Shown here in pieces: positions 1 through 7,904 of a stretch of DNA of 11,258 nucleotides (its first letter is position 1; each line of letters starts with the position of its first letter). A program made the translations under genes and the position numbers. This DNA is from Planctomycetaceae bacterium. Lineage in GTDB: Bacteria > Planctomycetota > Planctomycetia > Planctomycetales > Planctomycetaceae. The stretch spans positions 1 through 11,258 of the forward strand of contig JALWSL010000721.1 of assembly GCA_027080405.1 (NCBI GenBank). The letters run 5' to 3'. The notes under the pieces are model-generated. The model was not told where the DNA came from. It ran no database searches and saw nothing but the letters and a program-made list of their open reading frames with translations.

Positions 1-3000
1 GAAACGTTCTGCAGCCATCCCGTGCAGATACAGTTCGCCGGAAGTCGCCCCATAGAGACAGACATTGCCCGCGATAATGTTTTCTGTCGGTTTGAATGTC
101 GATTCAGCAGGTGGGGTGATGATGATACGCCCGCCGCACAGCCCTTTGCCGACGTAATCGTTGGCGTCTCCCTCGACTTCGATTGTGATGCCGGATGTCA
201 TCCACGCACCGAGCGATTGCCCGGCGGAACCCTTGCATTTGATGTAAATCGAATCTTCCGGCAAGCCGTTCGGCCCCCATTTTTTGGAAACCTCATGACT
301 GAGCGTGGTGCCGAATGCACGATCGACATTTTGAATCTCCATTTCCAAACGCACCGGCTGCCCGTTCTCAATCGCAGCTTGACATTCAGGAATGAGAACC
401 ATCTGGTCAACCGAATCCTGCAGACCATGATTCTGATCCCGGTCGCAGTACGTTCCCGCATCCTGATAGGGTGATTTCGGCATCGCCAAAACCGGGGAAA
501 GATCAAGGTGCTTCGCCTTCCAATGGTCGATTTCGTCGTTGAATTCGAGTCGATCACTCTGGCCGCACATCTCGTCAATCGTACGGAATCCCAACTGCGC
601 CATATGCCTGCGGGTGTCTTCGGCCACCATATACAGATAGTTGACCAGATCGTCCGGCGTACCGGAAAACTTCGCCCGTAATTCCGGATCCTGTGTCGCA
701 ATCCCGACTGGACACGTATTGAGATGACACTTCCGCATCATGATACAGCCAAGTGCGATCAACGGTGCGGTCGCGAAACCGAATTCTTCCGCTCCGAGCA
801 AGCACGCAATCGCGACATCCCGCCCGGTTTTCAGTTGTCCATCGGTTTGCAATCGAACGCGGCTGCGAAGATCATTCATCACCAGCGTTTTGTGGGTTTC
901 CGCAATTCCCAACTCCCAGGGAAGTCCGGCGTGCTTGATACTCGTCAGTGGCGAGGCACCGGTTCCGCCGTTATCGCCGGAAATGAGGATATTATCTGCA
1001 TGCCCCTTGGCAACACCAGAGGCAATCGTTCCGACACCGACTTCCGAAACAAGTTTGACAGAAACTCTTGCGGACGGGTTCGCGTTCTTCAAATCGAAAA
1101 TCAGTTGGGCCAAATCTTCGATCGAATAGATATCATGATGAGGCGGCGGACTGATCAACCCGACACCCGGTGTTGAATGGCGGGTCGCGGCAATAATTTT
1201 ATTCACTTTTTTGCCGGGCAGTTCCCCTCCTTCGCCCGGCTTGGCTCCCTGTGATATCTTGATTTGCAGTTCATCCGCATTTGTCAAATACCAACTGGTC
1301 ACGCCAAATCGGCCAGAGGCAATTTGTTTGATCGCAGAGCGTTTTGAATCGCCGTTTTCCATCGGTTTGAAGCGGGTGTAATCTTCGCCGCCCTCGCCGG
1401 TGTTGCTTTTTCCCTTCATACGATTCATCGCAATCGCGATTGCCTCATGGGACTCGGCTGAAATCGAACCGTAACTCATCGCCCCGGTGCAAAATCGCTT
1501 CAAGATTTCGCTGGCCGGTTCCACTTCTTCCAGTGGAATCGGCTCACATTTTTTGTATCTGAGAAGTCCACGCAAGTGACAGTTTCGCGTCGATTCCTCA
1601 TCGGCCAGCCTGGCAAACTCGTCATACGCCTTCTGACTACCAGAACGGGCGGCTTCCTGAACCTTGGCGATCGTGTAAGGGTTCCAGGCATGTTTTTCCC
1701 CTTTTTTTCGCCAGGCATACAACCCCATGTTTTCCAGCAAAGGCAACTGATTCTCATCCCGCTCGGGGTAGCCGACGGAATGACGACGCAGGTTTTCTTC
1801 TGCCAGTATTTCGAGTGTCACTCCTTTAATACGACTGGCTGTGCCGACGAAGCAACGATCGATCACGTCGTTGTTTAAACCGACCGCTTCAAAAATTTGT
1901 GCCCCTTTGTAACTGGCCAGTGTCGATATCCCCATTTTAGCAAAGACCTTGAGCATTCCCTTGGCAACGCCTTTGCGGTAGCCGGCGACGATCGATTCTT
2001 CGCACCAGTCTCCCTCCAGTTCCCCATTGCGCAGTGCCTGCTGGACGGCTGCAAAAGCCATGTACGGATTGATTGCATCGGCTCCGTAACCGGTCAGCAA
2101 ACAGAAGTGGTGCACTTCTCTCGCCTCGCCCGATTCCAGCACAATCCCGATGCGTGTGCGCAGTTCGTTCCTGACCAAATGATGATGAAGCGCCCCCGTT
2201 GCCATCAGTGAACTCATCGCAACGCGATCTTCGCTCATCTGGCGATCCGAAAGAATCACCAGCGAATAGCCGTCCGCAATCGCCTGTGCCCCTTCCTGAC
2301 AAATCCGATCCAGCGCCGCCTTCATTCCAGCTGCACCTTCCTGCCGCGGGTAGGTGATATCAATCGTTTTCGTTTTCCAACCACGATGATCCAGATGCTT
2401 CAGAGCGGAAAGTTCATGATTTGTCAGAATCGGATGGGGCACCGCCAGTCGATGACAATCCTTCGGGCTTTCTTCGAGCAAATTCCCTTCCGGCCCGATG
2501 AAGCACTCCAGCGACATAATCACTTCCTCACGAATCGAATCGATTGCTGGGTTTGTCACCTGGGCGAAAAGCTGTTTGAAGTAATCGTACAGCATCCGCG
2601 GCTTCTCGCTCAAACAGGCAAGCGCGGTGTCATCGCCCATTGAGCCGACCGGATCCCGTTTCTGTTCGATCAACGGTAGCAGCATGAACTGCAATGTTTC
2701 GGTGGTGTATCCGAAGGCCTGCATTTTACGAAGCAGGTCGTCATCATCCTCGGCATCCTGGGGAATCTCCGCGGCGGGGAGTTCTCCCAACGTGATGCGC
2801 TGTTCCTGCAACCACTGCTGATACGGTTTGCGGTTGACAATTTCGTGCTTGAGTTCTTCATCATCGATAATGCGTCCCTGTTCAAAATCGACCAGAAACA
2901 TTTTGCCCGGTTGCAAACGCCCTTTCGATTTCACATTCGCGGGATCGATATCAACCACGCCGACTTCACTCGCCATGACAACGCGATCATCATGTGTCAC

Positions 3001-4164
3001 ATAATAACGGGACGGTCTGAGCCCGTTACGATCGAGCACCGCACCGATATAATGTCCGTTTGTGAAAGAGATCGATGCTGGCCCGTCCCACGGTTCCTGC
3101 ATGGCGGAATGGAATTCATAAAACGCCCGTTTATCTTCAGGCATTGAATGGTGATTCTGCCACGCTTCGGGAATCATCATCATGACTGCTTCAGGAAGCG
3201 AACGCCCGGCCATCAGCAAAAACTCCAGGGCATTATCGAAGACGCCGGAATCGGAACAGTGTTCCTCGACAATCGGCATCAATTTCTGCAGGTCTTCACC
3301 AAACAGCTCGCTTTGCATCACTCCCTGACGGGCATGAATCCAGTTTTTGTTTCCACGCAGCGTATTGATTTCGCCGTTATGAGCCATGAAACGGCACGGC
3401 TGGGCGCGATCCCAACTGGGCATCGTGTTGGTCGAAAAACGGGAATGCACCATCGCCAGGTGTGTTTTATAGTTCGGATTCTGCAAATCTTTGTAAAACG
3501 GCATCACCTGATGCGGTGTCATCATTCCTTTATAGATGATCACTTCCGTGGAAAGCGAACAAATGTAAAACAGCAGTGCCTCAGGGTGTTCTTCGGCAAC
3601 ACGCAGTCGGTGGCTGGCCACTTTTCGGATCACGAACAACTGTCGTTCAAATGCTTTCTGATCCAACCCGTCAGCGGCGGCGACAAGCAACATTTCCATG
3701 TAAGGCATGCAGGCGCGGGCCGTGGGACCGATATCCGCTGCATCTGCATCAACCGGCAAAACCCGCCAGCCGATCAGCTTCTGGCCCTGCTCTGCAATTA
3801 AATCATTGACAACCTGCTTGCAATGTTCCCGACGGCTTTGATCCTGGGGCAAAAAGACAATCCCCGCACCGTACAAACCGGTCTCGGGCAGTTCGCCCCC
3901 CAGCTCCTGCGGGATCACTTCGCGCAAAAATTCATCGGGAATCGCGGTCAGGATTCCGGCTCCATCGCCGGTGTTTTCTTCGCATCCACACGCGCCACGG
4001 TGTTCCATCTGTCGGTTGATCTGATCAGCGTCCTCAACAATCTGATGCGAACGCTCCCCCTTCAAATGGGCGATAAAACCGACGCCACAGTTTTCATGTT
4101 CGTACTCGGGAGAATACAAATCATGAGCCAGCGGATAACCATCTTTGCGTATTGGATTACTCAT
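1..4164 (-). CDS. gltB: Glutamate synthase large (alpha) subunit, 3' end cut off by window edge
   Basis: Makes glutamate from glutamine and 2-oxoglutarate in the cytoplasm: glutamine is hydrolysed in the N-terminal domain and ammonia is channelled to an FMN site. The frame is open for 1388 codons from ATG 4164 and leaves the window without a stop; the family is about 1500 residues, so about 120 are missing. Visible parts in order: type-2 amidotransferase domain starting at Cys26 (ENCGVGF; the 25 residues before it would be a removed propeptide), a central domain from about 470 to 760, the FMN domain (SNTGEGGED near 920, PPPHHD near 1005, GDNGGTGASP near 1064), a 3Fe-4S cluster motif with C1140, C1146 and C1151, then the start of the GXGXG beta-helix domain (GKGLCGGRI near 1335, ending LHGMAAERF). 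The start is supported by GAGGG eight bases upstream. Regulation may come from the LysR-type gene just upstream. The small-subunit gene gltD would lie outside the window, if it is adjacent. The electron donor (NADPH or ferredoxin) cannot be told from this subunit. Confidence 0.97.
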   Translation of the reverse strand, partial: MSNPIRKDGYPLAHDLYSPEYEHENCGVGFIAHLKGERSHQIVEDADQINRQMEHRGACGCEENTGDGAGILTAIPDEFLREVIPQELGGELPETGLYGAGIVFLPQDQSRREHCKQVVNDLIAEQGQKLIGWRVLPVDADAADIGPTARACMPYMEMLLVAAADGLDQKAFERQLFVIRKVASHRLRVAEEHPEALLFYICSLSTEVIIYKGMMTPHQVMPFYKDLQNPNYKTHLAMVHSRFSTNTMPSWDRAQPCRFMAHNGEINTLRGNKNWIHARQGVMQSELFGEDLQKLMPIVEEHCSDSGVFDNALEFLLMAGRSLPEAVMMMIPEAWQNHHSMPEDKRAFYEFHSAMQEPWDGPASISFTNGHYIGAVLDRNGLRPSRYYVTHDDRVVMASEVGVVDIDPANVKSKGRLQPGKMFLVDFEQGRIIDDEELKHEIVNRKPYQQWLQEQRITLGELPAAEIPQDAEDDDDLLRKMQAFGYTTETLQFMLLPLIEQKRDPVGSMGDDTALACLSEKPRMLYDYFKQLFAQVTNPAIDSIREEVIMSLECFIGPEGNLLEESPKDCHRLAVPHPILTNHELSALKHLDHRGWKTKTIDITYPRQEGAAGMKAALDRICQEGAQAIADGYSLVILSDRQMSEDRVAMSSLMATGALHHHLVRNELRTRIGIVLESGEAREVHHFCLLTGYGADAINPYMAFAAVQQALRNGELEGDWCEESIVAGYRKGVAKGMLKVFAKMGISTLASYKGAQIFEAVGLNNDVIDRCFVGTASRIKGVTLEILAEENLRRHSVGYPERDENQLPLLENMGLYAWRKKGEKHAWNPYTIAKVQEAARSGSQKAYDEFARLADEESTRNCHLRGLLRYKKCEPIPLEEVEPASEILKRFCTGAMSYGSISAESHEAIAIAMNRMKGKSNTGEGGEDYTRFKPMENGDSKRSAIKQIASGRFGVTSWYLTNADELQIKISQGAKPGEGGELPGKKVNKIIAATRHSTPGVGLISPPPHHDIYSIEDLAQLIFDLKNANPSARVSVKLVSEVGVGTIASGVAKGHADNILISGDNGGTGASPLTSIKHAGLPWELGIAETHKTLVMNDLRSRVRLQTDGQLKTGRDVAIACLLGAEEFGFATAPLIALGCIMMRKCHLNTCPVGIATQDPELRAKFSGTPDDLVNYLYMVAEDTRRHMAQLGFRTIDEMCGQSDRLEFNDEIDHWKAKHLDLSPVLAMPKSPYQDAGTYCDRDQNHGLQDSVDQMVLIPECQAAIENGQPVRLEMEIQNVDRAFGTTLSHEVSKKWGPNGLPEDSIYIKCKGSAGQSLGAWMTSGITIEVEGDANDYVGKGLCGGRIIITPPAESTFKPTENIIAGNVCLYGATSGELYLHGMAAERF

Positions 4165-4172
4165 ACCATCTT

Positions 4173-4177
4173 CCCTC
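4173..4177 (-). promoter_or_regulatory. Ribosome binding site of gltB
   Basis: The minus strand reads GAGGG eight bases before ATG 4164. It fixes the gltB start that places the catalytic cysteine at residue 26. The nearby ATG at 4169 is in another frame and is followed almost at once by a stop. Confidence 0.75.
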
Positions 4178-4195
4178 AAAACTTTTTCCGTCACT

Positions 4196-4224
4196 TTTTG
4201 AAATTCAGAACCCCGATTTCAAAA
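4196..4224. promoter_or_regulatory. Perfect dyad, candidate LysR-type operator upstream of gltB
   Basis: TTTTGAAAT, an 11-base centre, then ATTTCAAAA: a perfect 9-bp inverted repeat. The inner bases give T-N11-A, the known core of LysR-type binding boxes, here extended to GAAAT-N11-ATTTC. It lies 32 to 60 bases before the gltB ATG and downstream of a lysR-type gene on the same strand. The match is seen directly; binding by that regulator is inferred. A leader RNA hairpin is the alternative, but the stem is very AT-rich and has no terminator-like U run beyond it. Confidence 0.55.
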
Positions 4225-4400
4225 CAACACATATCTGCGAATTCAGGCGATCCCACCCGACTAATCAAATCGATTCATCAACCAACCGTTACGCCCCTTT
4301 ACAAGCCTCATCCATAGACCGCCACGATTCACCTGGAAAATTCGCGCCTCTGTCAGGCTGGAAAGCCCGAGCGAGATTGTCTTCCGGGTGTTAAAACCAT

Positions 4401-5312
4401 TCAGGCAGAAACTGGACAGGAAACTGTCTCGATGTGACTCTTCTGAAGTGCGTCTATCAACTTGATCGCTGCCGGCGATAACTCGCGTCCCTTGCGATGA
4501 ATGATGCCCAACGGCCTCACCCAGGAAGCTCCTTCAATCTCCAAAGCATGCAGGCGACCAGCTTTTGTTTCTTCAACGATCGTCGGCCTGGGCAACAACG
4601 CCGCCCCGGAACCAGACTCGACATCCCGCTTGACATACTCAACATTGTCGAATTCGTGAACGATCTCAACATGAACACCGGCTTCCCGAAACCAACGATC
4701 CGTCGCTTTGCGTATCTGTAAATTCGGGCTGAACCCGACACACCGAATCCGATTCAGATCAACCGGTTTGATGGAATTTTTACTGAACCACGGATGCTTC
4801 TTTCCCACGACAACAACCATCGGCTGATCCTGCCAATGCACACAGGTGAATTCTTTTCCTGATTTCGGAAAAGAAACCAGCCCCAATTCATCCTGCTCCT
4901 GCTCCACCCGGCGGTAAACTTCATCCGGATGGACATAATCAACCAGAATTTCGACCTCTGGATATTCACTCTGGAATTTCCCGATGATTTCATTGATGTG
5001 CAACAGTCCGACCGAATAGATCGCAGCCACGCGCACCCGCCCGCTTACTCGATCTCCCATGCTCCGGATTTTATCTTCCAATTCATGAAATGTCGCCAGT
5101 AGATCGCGAGTTCCTTCGAAATAAACCTTTCCCGCCGCCGTCAACTCGAATGGCCTTTTCGACCGATCGACCAAACGGACACCAAGCTGCTTCTCCTGCA
5201 ATTGCACCGCCTGGCTCACTGCGGACTGCGAAACATGCAGATGATCCGCCGCCCGGGAAAAGCTGCGAAACTCAACCGCATCGCAAAACATTTCCAAATA
5301 ACGCAAGTGCAT
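4401..5312 (-). CDS. LysR-type transcriptional regulator
   Basis: A cytoplasmic DNA-binding protein of 303 residues, the usual size for the family. The N-terminal winged helix-turn-helix covers about residues 1 to 60, with the recognition part at about 18 to 37 (SFSRAADHLHVSQSAVSQAV). A linker helix runs to about 90 and the rest is the periplasmic-binding-protein-like effector domain. The ATG at 5312 is supported by AGGG seven bases upstream and by the normal N-terminus of the family (MHLRYLEMF). The gene has its own promoter-like sequence at 5388-5415 and is followed 236 bases later by gltB on the same strand. By analogy with GltC of Bacillus, another LysR-type protein that controls glutamate synthase, gltB is the likely target; GltC is divergent from its target, whereas this gene is in tandem. 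The effector is unknown. CysB/CysL-like regulators have a similar look, so a sulfur-related role is not excluded. Confidence 0.95.
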   Translation of the reverse strand: MHLRYLEMFCDAVEFRSFSRAADHLHVSQSAVSQAVQLQEKQLGVRLVDRSKRPFELTAAGKVYFEGTRDLLATFHELEDKIRSMGDRVSGRVRVAAIYSVGLLHINEIIGKFQSEYPEVEILVDYVHPDEVYRRVEQEQDELGLVSFPKSGKEFTCVHWQDQPMVVVVGKKHPWFSKNSIKPVDLNRIRCVGFSPNLQIRKATDRWFREAGVHVEIVHEFDNVEYVKRDVESGSGAALLPRPTIVEETKAGRLHALEIEGASWVRPLGIIHRKGRELSPAAIKLIDALQKSHIETVSCPVSA

Positions 5313-5319
5313 GAAACTA

Positions 5320-5323
5320 CCCT
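5320..5323 (-). promoter_or_regulatory. Ribosome binding site of the lysR-type gene
   Basis: AGGG on the minus strand, seven bases before ATG 5312. The context CAGGGTAGTTT closely resembles the CAGGGTTGTTT before the DHH-family gene. Confidence 0.55.
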
Positions 5324-5339
5324 GAACAGAACAACATAA

Positions 5340-5355
5340 ATATAATTAATAATAT
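5340..5355. repeat. AT-only near-palindrome in the lysR-type leader
   Basis: Sixteen bases, all A or T, that match their own reverse complement at 14 of 16 positions with TTAA at the centre. It lies 28 to 43 bases before the regulator's ATG and downstream of the predicted transcription start. It could be an autoregulatory operator or simply an AT-rich leader. The spacing does not fit T-N11-A exactly. Confidence 0.35.
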
Positions 5356-5387
5356 GGATGCGATAGTATCAGAAAACTAAGGCGTCG

Positions 5388-5415
5388 ATTATCCATTACC
5401 CGGAGGAAATGTCAA
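5388..5415 (-). promoter_or_regulatory. Sigma-70-like promoter of the lysR-type gene
   Basis: On the minus strand TTGACA (5415-5410, a full match to the -35 consensus) is followed after 16 bases by GATAAT (5393-5388, five of six matches to the -10 consensus). Transcription would begin near 5381 and give a leader of about 70 bases before ATG 5312. It sits in the 279-base spacer after the DHH-family gene, so the regulator can be transcribed on its own. Confidence 0.7.
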
Positions 5416-5591
5416 CCCGCTCCGCGTTATTGAAAGAAACAGTGCTCTCATGAACACACTTGTTGGGGCTGTCGCGTTGCGTTCGCATGACAAAAGCAGA
5501 TGATTCAGCGAGTTCCCCAATCTGACAGAAAAGCCGTAACCTGTATTCTGCAAAAGAGATAGAGCTATTGGCCGGAACAGGAAGCAGATTA

Positions 5592-6605
5592 TCAGTGGTT
5601 CTTCTCGGCAGGTGGTTGTTTTTTGAGTTCTTCTTCGAACAGCTGGATCAGTTTTTTCAGAGCGGCGTCTTTGGGGCCGGGGAGCATCGCGCCTGATGCC
5701 TGGCGATGTCCGCCGCCGCCAAGTTGTTCTGCGATTGGAGTGACATCGAAGTCGACTCGTGAACGCAAACTGACCTTGTATTTCCGATTCGGTTGCTGCA
5801 CCAGAATGAAAGCTGCCCGTATCCCTGCAATTGTCATGCACTGATTGACCAGATTTTCCGTATCAGCCGGGTGCGCTTTCGACCTGGCGAAATCGGATTG
5901 TGTCACATAAGTGTAAGCAAGCTGCCCGTGGCAGGCTGTTGCCACCCGCTGCAGAACGATGCCTGAAAGATGCAGCCGGGGAACAGCTGCCTGCTCGTAT
6001 AATAGCGTGTATAACTCAGCAGGATTGGCCCCGGCGTCGATCAAATTGGCAATCGTCCGCATGGTTTTCGATGTTGTCGAAGGAAAGCGAAACCAGCCGG
6101 TATCGGTTGCAATCGCTGCATACAGGCAACTGGCTGCTCGGGCGCTGGGGGTGTGGTCGATCGCCTGCGTGAAGTCGTAGACCAAACATCCTGTTGCAGG
6201 AGAGGAGGTATCCTTGAACTGGATGGCGTTCAAATCATCGGAGCTGACATGATGATCGATCACAACCTTTTGCGTTGTCGATTTCTGCATCAACTTGCCG
6301 ACTTCACCAAGCTGCCCCCAGGCGCTGGTATCAAGCACGATATGCACATCACATTCCAGAATCGCCTGTTTCAAGGCGGGGGCATCGTGAACCGATTTAA
6401 TTTCCCCATCCGGATCAAGAAACTGTAAATGGGCAGGCGTTGCACCGGGATTGATAATCTGAACCGTTTTCCCCAGTGAACGCAGCAGTAACGCCATCCC
6501 CAATTCTGAACCCAACGCATCGGCATCCGGGCGAACATGACTGGTTAACACGAACCGATTCTGCTGATCGATTATTTCTTTTAGTGGAGACCAGTCAATC
6601 GGCAT
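5592..6605 (-). CDS. DHH/DHHA1 phosphoesterase, NrnA-type (nanoRNase / pAp phosphatase family)
   Basis: A soluble, Mn-dependent hydrolase of 337 residues, normal for NrnA (about 310 to 340). Family members degrade short oligoribonucleotides and many also dephosphorylate 3'-phosphoadenosine 5'-phosphate; some cleave cyclic dinucleotides or pGpG. Motifs seen: [12 protein letters not shown] (H23, D27, D29), VLDTS (D92), the DHH signature VIDHHVS (D117, H118, H119), ATDTGWFRF (D168), and the C-terminal DHHA1 substrate loop [11 protein letters not shown] (GGGGH at 296-300). All metal ligands are present, so it should be active. The start at ATG 6605 has AGGG eight bases upstream. It is separated by about 190 bases from ctaB and carries its own candidate control region, so it is probably not part of the oxidase operon. 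The exact substrate cannot be read from sequence. Confidence 0.93.
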   Translation of the reverse strand: MPIDWSPLKEIIDQQNRFVLTSHVRPDADALGSELGMALLLRSLGKTVQIINPGATPAHLQFLDPDGEIKSVHDAPALKQAILECDVHIVLDTSAWGQLGEVGKLMQKSTTQKVVIDHHVSSDDLNAIQFKDTSSPATGCLVYDFTQAIDHTPSARAASCLYAAIATDTGWFRFPSTTSKTMRTIANLIDAGANPAELYTLLYEQAAVPRLHLSGIVLQRVATACHGQLAYTYVTQSDFARSKAHPADTENLVNQCMTIAGIRAAFILVQQPNRKYKVSLRSRVDFDVTPIAEQLGGGGHRQASGAMLPGPKDAALKKLIQLFEEELKKQPPAEKNH

Positions 6606-6613
6606 TCAAACAA

Positions 6614-6617
6614 CCCT
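6614..6617 (-). promoter_or_regulatory. Ribosome binding site of the DHH-family gene
   Basis: AGGG on the minus strand, eight bases before ATG 6605. Confidence 0.55.
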
Positions 6618-6634
6618 GGATAATGTGATGCAAT

Positions 6635-6660
6635 CAGTTTCGTTCAGTTTCGTTCAGTTT
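6635..6660. repeat. Three CAGTTT copies at exact 10-bp spacing upstream of the DHH-family gene
   Basis: CAGTTTCGTT occurs twice in tandem and is followed by a third CAGTTT. The period is one helical turn, so all copies face the same side of the DNA. On the minus strand the block lies 30 to 55 bases before the ATG, where a -35 region or activator site would be expected. Direct repeats with 10 to 11 bp period are typical for OmpR/PhoB-type regulators. The repeat is directly visible; a regulatory function is inferred, and replication slippage is the alternative. Confidence 0.5.
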
Positions 6661-6730
6661 TGCTCAATCGTCTTCGCGAGGCATCCCTCAATGCAATCGC
6701 TCAAACTTGCAGGCGTCTAACAGATCCTCT

Positions 6731-6756
6731 TCCGGTACGTCAGTTACGTTCCCGGA
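6731..6756 (-). terminator. Hairpin after ctaB, possible weak terminator or 3' stabiliser
   Basis: The minus-strand RNA can fold TCCGG/CCGGA plus ACGT/ACGT around a five-base loop, with a small internal loop. It begins 40 bases after the ctaB stop. It is GC-rich, but no run of U follows, so it is at best a poor intrinsic terminator. It may mark the end of the oxidase transcript. Confidence 0.3.
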
Positions 6757-6758
6757 AA

Positions 6759-6783
6759 CTGCTACCAACCTGGCTGCTACCAA
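6759..6783. repeat. Short direct repeat after the ctaB stop
   Basis: CTGCTACCAA occurs at 6759-6768 and again at 6774-6783, a 15-base period, in the untranslated stretch just after ctaB. No function is evident; it may be a small local duplication. Confidence 0.35.
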
Positions 6784-6795
6784 TTCAGCCAGCCC

Positions 6796-7803
6796 CTACC
6801 GCTGCTGTTGCAATTCCGTGCCTGTCTGTTCGAGGTTGGCTACAGTATACGCATTGAGCAGGTTCAAGTGATTCCATGTTAGCGTCGTGAGGACTACCGG
6901 TAAGTAAAATAGCGAACAGAACAGCAAGGCACGGGCCGTTTTTCTGGTTTCGTTCAACAGAAATCGAATGGAATACGCAATGTACGCCAGACCAAACAGC
7001 AATGTCGTCCAGAAAAAGAGCGTTCCAGTCATGCCGAATTGCTGGGGGAGCAGACTGACAGGAAGCAGGATGATCGCGTAGGTAACGGCTAAAAAACCGG
7101 TGACATACCTTTTCGGGATTCCGTTGGGAAGCATCCACAACCCCGCTTGGGTGTACTGTTCCCGGTACATCCAGGCGATGGCAAAAAAGTGGGGGAACTG
7201 CCACAGAAACATCAGCGAAAACAGCCAGAACGCGTCCCAGCCAAGCGGCTGCCCAGACGCCGCCCACCCCAACACCGGCGGGAAGGCACCGGGAACGGCT
7301 CCAATCGCGGTGCAAAACGAAGTTCGCCGCTTCAATGGCGTGTAAATCCCGACATACATAACGAGTGTGCAAAGCGTCAACAGCATGGTCGTGATATTTA
7401 CGAACAGCATCAGATGAACTGCACCGCAAATGCCCGTCAATGCTGCGAAAACGAGTGCTTCGTGCGGCTTGATTCGGCCGGCTGGCAACGGACGATCTTT
7501 TGTGCGGGGCATCAATAAGTCGGTTGAAATTTCGTACCACTGATTCAACGCGCAGGACGAAGCGGCGATCAGCCCGATACCAAACAGTGCATGGAACAAC
7601 CGGAACCAGTCGACTTCATTTCGTGACCCCAGCAAATAGCCAACCGCAACGGTAACCAATACCATCACGGCAATTTTTGCCTTGGATAGCTCCATGTAAT
7701 CCGCCACGCGGGTTTTCCATGTCACCTCGCCAGAAACGAACTCGTCTGATAACGCAATTCCGTTTGACCCCGAAATGACTGAGGGAGTCGTCAGATGACT
7801 CAC
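6796..7803 (-). CDS. ctaB: Protoheme IX farnesyltransferase (haem O synthase)
   Basis: An integral membrane prenyltransferase of the UbiA superfamily that adds farnesyl to haem B to make haem O, the precursor of haem A. With the chosen start it has 335 residues, slightly longer than the usual 300 to 320 because of an N-terminal tail of about 30 residues. Key motifs: NQWYEISTD followed by MPRTKDRPLPAG (N87, D95, R100 region), the prenyl-diphosphate/Mg site in the COX10-like form, and YTPLKRRT (154-161) followed by IGAVPGAFPPVLGW. About nine membrane segments alternate through the protein. I chose GTG 7803 because AGGAG lies seven bases before it. The in-frame GTG at 7884 would give 362 residues, but it has no ribosome binding site and falls in a hairpin. 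The gene follows ctaA in the oxidase cluster and supplies its substrate. Confidence 0.95.
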   Translation of the reverse strand: MSHLTTPSVISGSNGIALSDEFVSGEVTWKTRVADYMELSKAKIAVMVLVTVAVGYLLGSRNEVDWFRLFHALFGIGLIAASSCALNQWYEISTDLLMPRTKDRPLPAGRIKPHEALVFAALTGICGAVHLMLFVNITTMLLTLCTLVMYVGIYTPLKRRTSFCTAIGAVPGAFPPVLGWAASGQPLGWDAFWLFSLMFLWQFPHFFAIAWMYREQYTQAGLWMLPNGIPKRYVTGFLAVTYAIILLPVSLLPQQFGMTGTLFFWTTLLFGLAYIAYSIRFLLNETRKTARALLFCSLFYLPVVLTTLTWNHLNLLNAYTVANLEQTGTELQQQR

Positions 7804-7810
7804 GAATTTA

Positions 7811-7815
7811 CTCCT
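7811..7815 (-). promoter_or_regulatory. Ribosome binding site deciding the ctaB start
   Basis: AGGAG on the minus strand with a seven-base spacer to GTG 7803. It is the strongest Shine-Dalgarno sequence in the window and the reason for preferring 7803 over the upstream GTG 7884 and ATG 7851, which have none. Confidence 0.75.
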
Positions 7816-7869
7816 GTTGTTTATGAAAGTAGAGTCCGTCTTGCGAACCATAATAAAAGTTTGCCTTGA

Positions 7870-7892
7870 ATTCGACCGAAACACGATCGAAT
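7870..7892 (-). other. Intercistronic RNA hairpin between ctaA and ctaB
   Basis: The minus-strand RNA pairs ATTCGATCG with CGGTCGAAT around a TGTTT loop: nine base pairs, one of them U-G. On the plus strand that wobble would be a C/A mismatch, so the fold suits the transcribed strand. It begins 13 bases after the ctaA stop and no U run follows. It could stabilise or process the mRNA between the two genes. It covers the GTG at 7884. Confidence 0.5.
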
Positions 7893-7904
7893 GGACAGCA
7901 GGCC

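Larger units (their letters stand above)
4165..4400 (-). other. Spacer between lysR-type gene and gltB
   Basis: These 236 bases hold the gltB ribosome binding site and the 4196-4224 dyad. I could not find a convincing sigma-70 -35/-10 pair for gltB, so its promoter may depend on an activator or gltB may be read through from the regulator gene. No clear intrinsic terminator follows the regulator: only a weak CCCG/CGGG pairing around 4366-4388 with no U run. No riboswitch fold was recognised by eye. Confidence 0.5.

Noticed and set aside
3148..3801. Long plus-strand open frame of 217 codons
   Set aside because: It lies wholly antisense to gltB, whose protein sequence is clearly conserved here; the frame is a by-product of gltB codon use and matches no family I recognise.
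4165..4400. Glutamine riboswitch before gltB
   Set aside because: Such elements are known for nitrogen genes in some bacteria and phages, but I could not recognise their conserved core here.
6785..7540. Minus-strand open frame of 251 codons overlapping ctaB
   Set aside because: It is a shifted frame of ctaB; the true frame shows the prenyltransferase motifs and membrane helices.
7804..7884. Upstream GTG 7884 as the ctaB start
   Set aside because: There is no ribosome binding site, the codon sits in a hairpin, and the extra 27 residues look unlike the family; GTG 7803 has AGGAG at ideal spacing.
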